This document shows, in pieces, positions 31,450 through 33,155 of a stretch of 33,155 bases of DNA. A program made the position numbers and the translations under genes. Position 1 is the first letter of the stretch. Each line of letters opens with the position of its first letter. The stretch is from Caldifarciminota bacterium (GTDB lineage: Bacteria > Hydrothermota > Tepidihabitantia > SM23-42), in NCBI GenBank assembly GCA_014859085.1, contig JACUUY010000013.1, forward strand, positions 1-33,155. Direction: 5' to 3'. The notes beneath the pieces are model-generated. The model saw only the letters and a program-made list of their open reading frames with translations. It had not been told where the DNA came from and ran no database searches.

Positions 31450-32121
31450 TCAGTAAATATCGTAATCTACCGCTTTTTTCTTCTTCCTGAACGGCAGTGC
31501 CAGGAGCAGCCCGGCGATGAATCCGCCGATGTGTGCGAAATAGGCGACCCCGCCTTGTGCACCCAGCGAGGATACGCCGAACAGGAACTGGTAAAGGAAC
31601 CATATGCCGAGAAAGACGAACGATGGCAGGTATGAAACTCTCAAAAAGAAACCCAGGGGGATGAGGGCCAGGACCCTGGCCTTGGGAAATAACAGAATGT
31701 AGGCGCCCAGAACCCCGGACACGGCGCCGCTCGCGCCGATCATCGGTATCTTCGAACCGGGGTCGATGGCGCTCTGCAGCAGGCCGGCGGCGATCCCGCA
31801 AAAAAAGTAAAAGAGCACGAACTTGACGTGTCCCAACCGATCTTCAATATTGTCCGCGAAGATCCAGAGGAAGAGCATGTTGCCAATGATGTGCATGGGG
31901 CTTTCGGCATGGATGAACATGGAGGTAATGAAGGTGAGGTAACTTTCGATGCCGGTCGGATTGAATAACGCATAGGGCGTGACCCCGAACTGCCGGACAA
32001 AGTCGTTGAGCGCCGCGCCCAGCGAGATCTCATACAGGTAGACAAGAACGTTCGCGGAAACAATGGCGTAAACCACGAAGGGTCGGGTGTGCGATTTCAG
32101 ATTATCTTTCAGGGGTAGCAT
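31450..32121 (-). CDS. Rhomboid family intramembrane serine protease
   Basis: This 223-residue protein has six to seven hydrophobic segments. The rhomboid core shows the HIIGNMLFLW loop (catalytic-site Asn81 in TM2), MIGASGAVSG (nucleophile Ser131 in GxSG) and AHIGGFIAGLLLA (general base His197), so the dyad is intact. ESPMHIIGN matches the bacterial sequence before TM2. It cleaves substrates inside the membrane; targets are unknown. I chose ATG 32121 because the upstream extension overlaps ispF and has no family sequence, and AGGATC precedes this ATG. It overlaps ispF by 20 nt and precedes the subtilase gene. The neighbour pattern puts three envelope proteases (rhomboid, subtilase, and CtpA beyond purL) close together. 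Confidence 0.93.
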   Translation of the reverse strand: MLPLKDNLKSHTRPFVVYAIVSANVLVYLYEISLGAALNDFVRQFGVTPYALFNPTGIESYLTFITSMFIHAESPMHIIGNMLFLWIFADNIEDRLGHVKFVLFYFFCGIAAGLLQSAIDPGSKIPMIGASGAVSGVLGAYILLFPKARVLALIPLGFFLRVSYLPSFVFLGIWFLYQFLFGVSSLGAQGGVAYFAHIGGFIAGLLLALPFRKKKKAVDYDIY

Positions 32122-32590
32122 AGATCCTGCCGATCTCGCAGATCGCCCAGGCGGCGATTGCTTTTCCCGCGCCAATGTCGCCCAGGCCTTCATTGGTCTT
32201 GCCCTTGATCGAGATAACGCTCTCTGAAATGCCGATCGTGTTCGCGATCGCGGTCTTCATTTCCTTGACATAGGGCAGTATTTTGGGCGCCTCGGCAATG
32301 ACGACCGTATCGATGTATCCCACGATATAGCCGGCATTCTCCAGGAACTTGCCCACTGACTTGAGCAGTTTGATGCTTGAGATCCCTTCATATTTCTTAT
32401 CATTATCCGGGAAGTACTTGCCGATGTCGCCCAGGTTGGCGGCGCCCAGCATCGCGTCGCAGATCGCGTGTATCAGTACATCGCCATCTGAATGGCCGGT
32501 CAATCCCCTGGGGAATTCAATGCTGATCCCGCCCAGAAATAGTTTCCGGTTTGGCACGAGTTGATGGATATCGTAGCCGATGCCAACCAC
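32102..32590 (-). CDS. ispF: 2-C-methyl-D-erythritol 2,4-cyclodiphosphate synthase
   Basis: This 162-residue protein has the standard IspF length and motifs. VGIGYDIHQL (2-11) has zinc ligands D7 and H9. LTGHSDGDVLIHAICDAMLGAANLGDIG starts at residue 30, with H33 and H41. KTNEGLGDIGAGKAIAA forms the C-terminal CMP-binding part. It catalyses the cyclisation step of the MEP isoprenoid pathway; no other MEP gene is in the window. The start is GTG 32590, only 5 nt from a TAGAAT -10 box, so the message is predicted to be leaderless. The gene overlaps the rhomboid gene. Confidence 0.95.
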   Translation of the reverse strand: MVGIGYDIHQLVPNRKLFLGGISIEFPRGLTGHSDGDVLIHAICDAMLGAANLGDIGKYFPDNDKKYEGISSIKLLKSVGKFLENAGYIVGYIDTVVIAEAPKILPYVKEMKTAIANTIGISESVISIKGKTNEGLGDIGAGKAIAAWAICEIGRIYATPER

Positions 32591-32595
32591 GTTCT

Positions 32596-32624
32596 ATTCT
32601 ACTCATGTGCCGCTCCAAAGTCAA
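32596..32624 (-). promoter_or_regulatory. Sigma70-like promoter of ispF, predicted leaderless GTG start
   Basis: On the minus strand, TTGACT (32619-32624) and TAGAAT (32596-32601) are 17 bp apart. Only 5 nt lie between the -10 box and GTG 32590, so the transcript should begin at or beside the start codon. No Shine-Dalgarno sequence is present. Confidence 0.6.
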
Positions 32625-32690
32625 GTGCGGCGCCCGGAAGTTGTGTCTGTTTCCTACGCCCCTGCGTGACAAGATCCGCGAACGGCGCGC

Positions 32691-33155
32691 TCAGGCACAC
32701 ATTCTTCTGAGCTGATTCAATTGGTCGGGTGTGCCGAAGCTGATCAGGGTGTCGCCCGGGTTGATCACGGTGTCGGGATTCGGGTTAAAGCTCAACTTGT
32801 TCAGTTCGGCCGATTTGATCGCCGGAATGACGATCCCGATGTTCCTCGATATCCCTGAATCACGGAGCGTTTTGCCGGCGACCGCGCTCTTTGCCCGGAC
32901 CGTTACCTCGTCGAGCACCAGATTGATGTGTTCGCCGCGGATTATCGCATCGAGGAACGACATGACCGTGGGTCTCAGAGCCGCCGAGGCGAGGTGCATG
33001 CCGCCTATCTTCTCCGGCGAGAAGACGTAATCGGCGCCGGCCTTTTTGAGTTTATCGGTCGAACCGCTGTCCAGGACCCGCGAGATGATGCGCAATTTCG
33101 GATTGAGGCTGCGGGCCGTAAGGCAGATATAGAGGTTATCCGCATCATTCCCGAG
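32691..33155 (-). CDS. TrkA-N/TrkA-C domain protein, C-terminal part of a K+ channel or transporter
   Basis: The frame enters from the right edge (153-155 coding triplets; the N-terminus is outside). The first residues LGNDADNLYICLTARSLNPK, then LRIISRVLDSGSTDKLKKAG and ADYVFSPEKIGG, match the end of a TrkA-N (RCK) Rossmann domain as in voltage-gated-like potassium channels. Residues from ~75 (VLDEVTVRAKSAVAGKTLRD...NPNPDTVINPGDTLISFGTPDQLNQLRRM) form a TrkA-C (RCK_C) domain. RCK domains gate K+ flux in response to nucleotides or ions. Whether a pore-forming ion-channel domain precedes it cannot be seen. The first Met-like codon within the window (TTG 33095) is internal, not a start. Confidence 0.85.
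   Translation of the reverse strand, partial: LGNDADNLYICLTARSLNPKLRIISRVLDSGSTDKLKKAGADYVFSPEKIGGMHLASAALRPTVMSFLDAIIRGEHINLVLDEVTVRAKSAVAGKTLRDSGISRNIGIVIPAIKSAELNKLSFNPNPDTVINPGDTLISFGTPDQLNQLRRMCA

Overview
The window looks like a chromosomal segment from an uncultured Gram-negative-type (diderm) bacterium, most plausibly one of the candidate phyla near the FCB/WOR-3 (Stahlbacteria) groups. This is inference from gene content. Three proteins end in a PNPF...YDVxGR tail resembling type IX-secretion/FlgD-type C-terminal domains. There is a TonB-receptor-like outer-membrane barrel, an archaeal-style stand-alone GMP synthase ATP-PPase subunit, an inositol-phosphate synthase, MtnA, and a PurL with a PurS-like N-terminus. 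No rRNA, tRNA or CRISPR array was seen.

Layout. (1) 1-4403: an AT-richer type I restriction-modification island. It holds the tail of a DUF1016/YhcG-like nuclease, a 25-codon hsdR-like decoy start, a four-helix-bundle (S23/IVP) gene between degenerate inverted tracts, hsdR carrying an in-frame repeat-derived insertion, and an overlapping YgjP-like metalloprotease. hsdM and hsdS must lie to the left if the system is complete. (2) 4459-6657: convergent tsaD and guaA ATP-PPase subunit. (3) 7068-12355: accessory surface-protein region. It holds a 1435-residue secreted protein with 14 tandem ~93-residue repeats, a decapitated sorting-tail pseudogene, and an IS3-like remnant (orfA plus the first codons of orfB). 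(4) 12570-18940: parA-parB, then a Roadblock/LC7 protein, a double DnaA-type AAA+ protein, a PATAN(DUF4388)-TPR protein and an inositol monophosphatase-family enzyme. (5) 18948-22149, minus strand: folD-mtnA-outer-membrane barrel. (6) 22316-28739, plus strand: inositol-phosphate synthase, tmk, ctp protease, a 46-residue membrane ORF and purL. (7) 28740-33155, minus strand: a subtilase with a propeller-like insertion, rhomboid protease, ispF and the 3' part of a TrkA-domain K+ channel/transport protein.

How they work together. Regions 2, 5, 6 and 7 are mostly housekeeping (tRNA t6A, purines, one-carbon metabolism, dTMP phosphorylation, isoprenoids, inositol) mixed with envelope proteolysis. 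The most novel block is region 4. It joins chromosome-partitioning genes to a Roadblock protein, a tandem AAA+ protein whose first domain has lost canonical DnaA catalytic residues, and a PATAN-TPR scaffold. This suggests a segregation, polarity or replication-coupled regulatory apparatus.

Sigma70-like promoters recur with TTGAC(A/T), a 16-17 bp spacer and TAnnAT. At tsaD, the Roadblock gene, ispF and an 8-codon ORF overlapping parA, the -10 box lies only 5-8 nt before the start codon, which predicts leaderless mRNAs.
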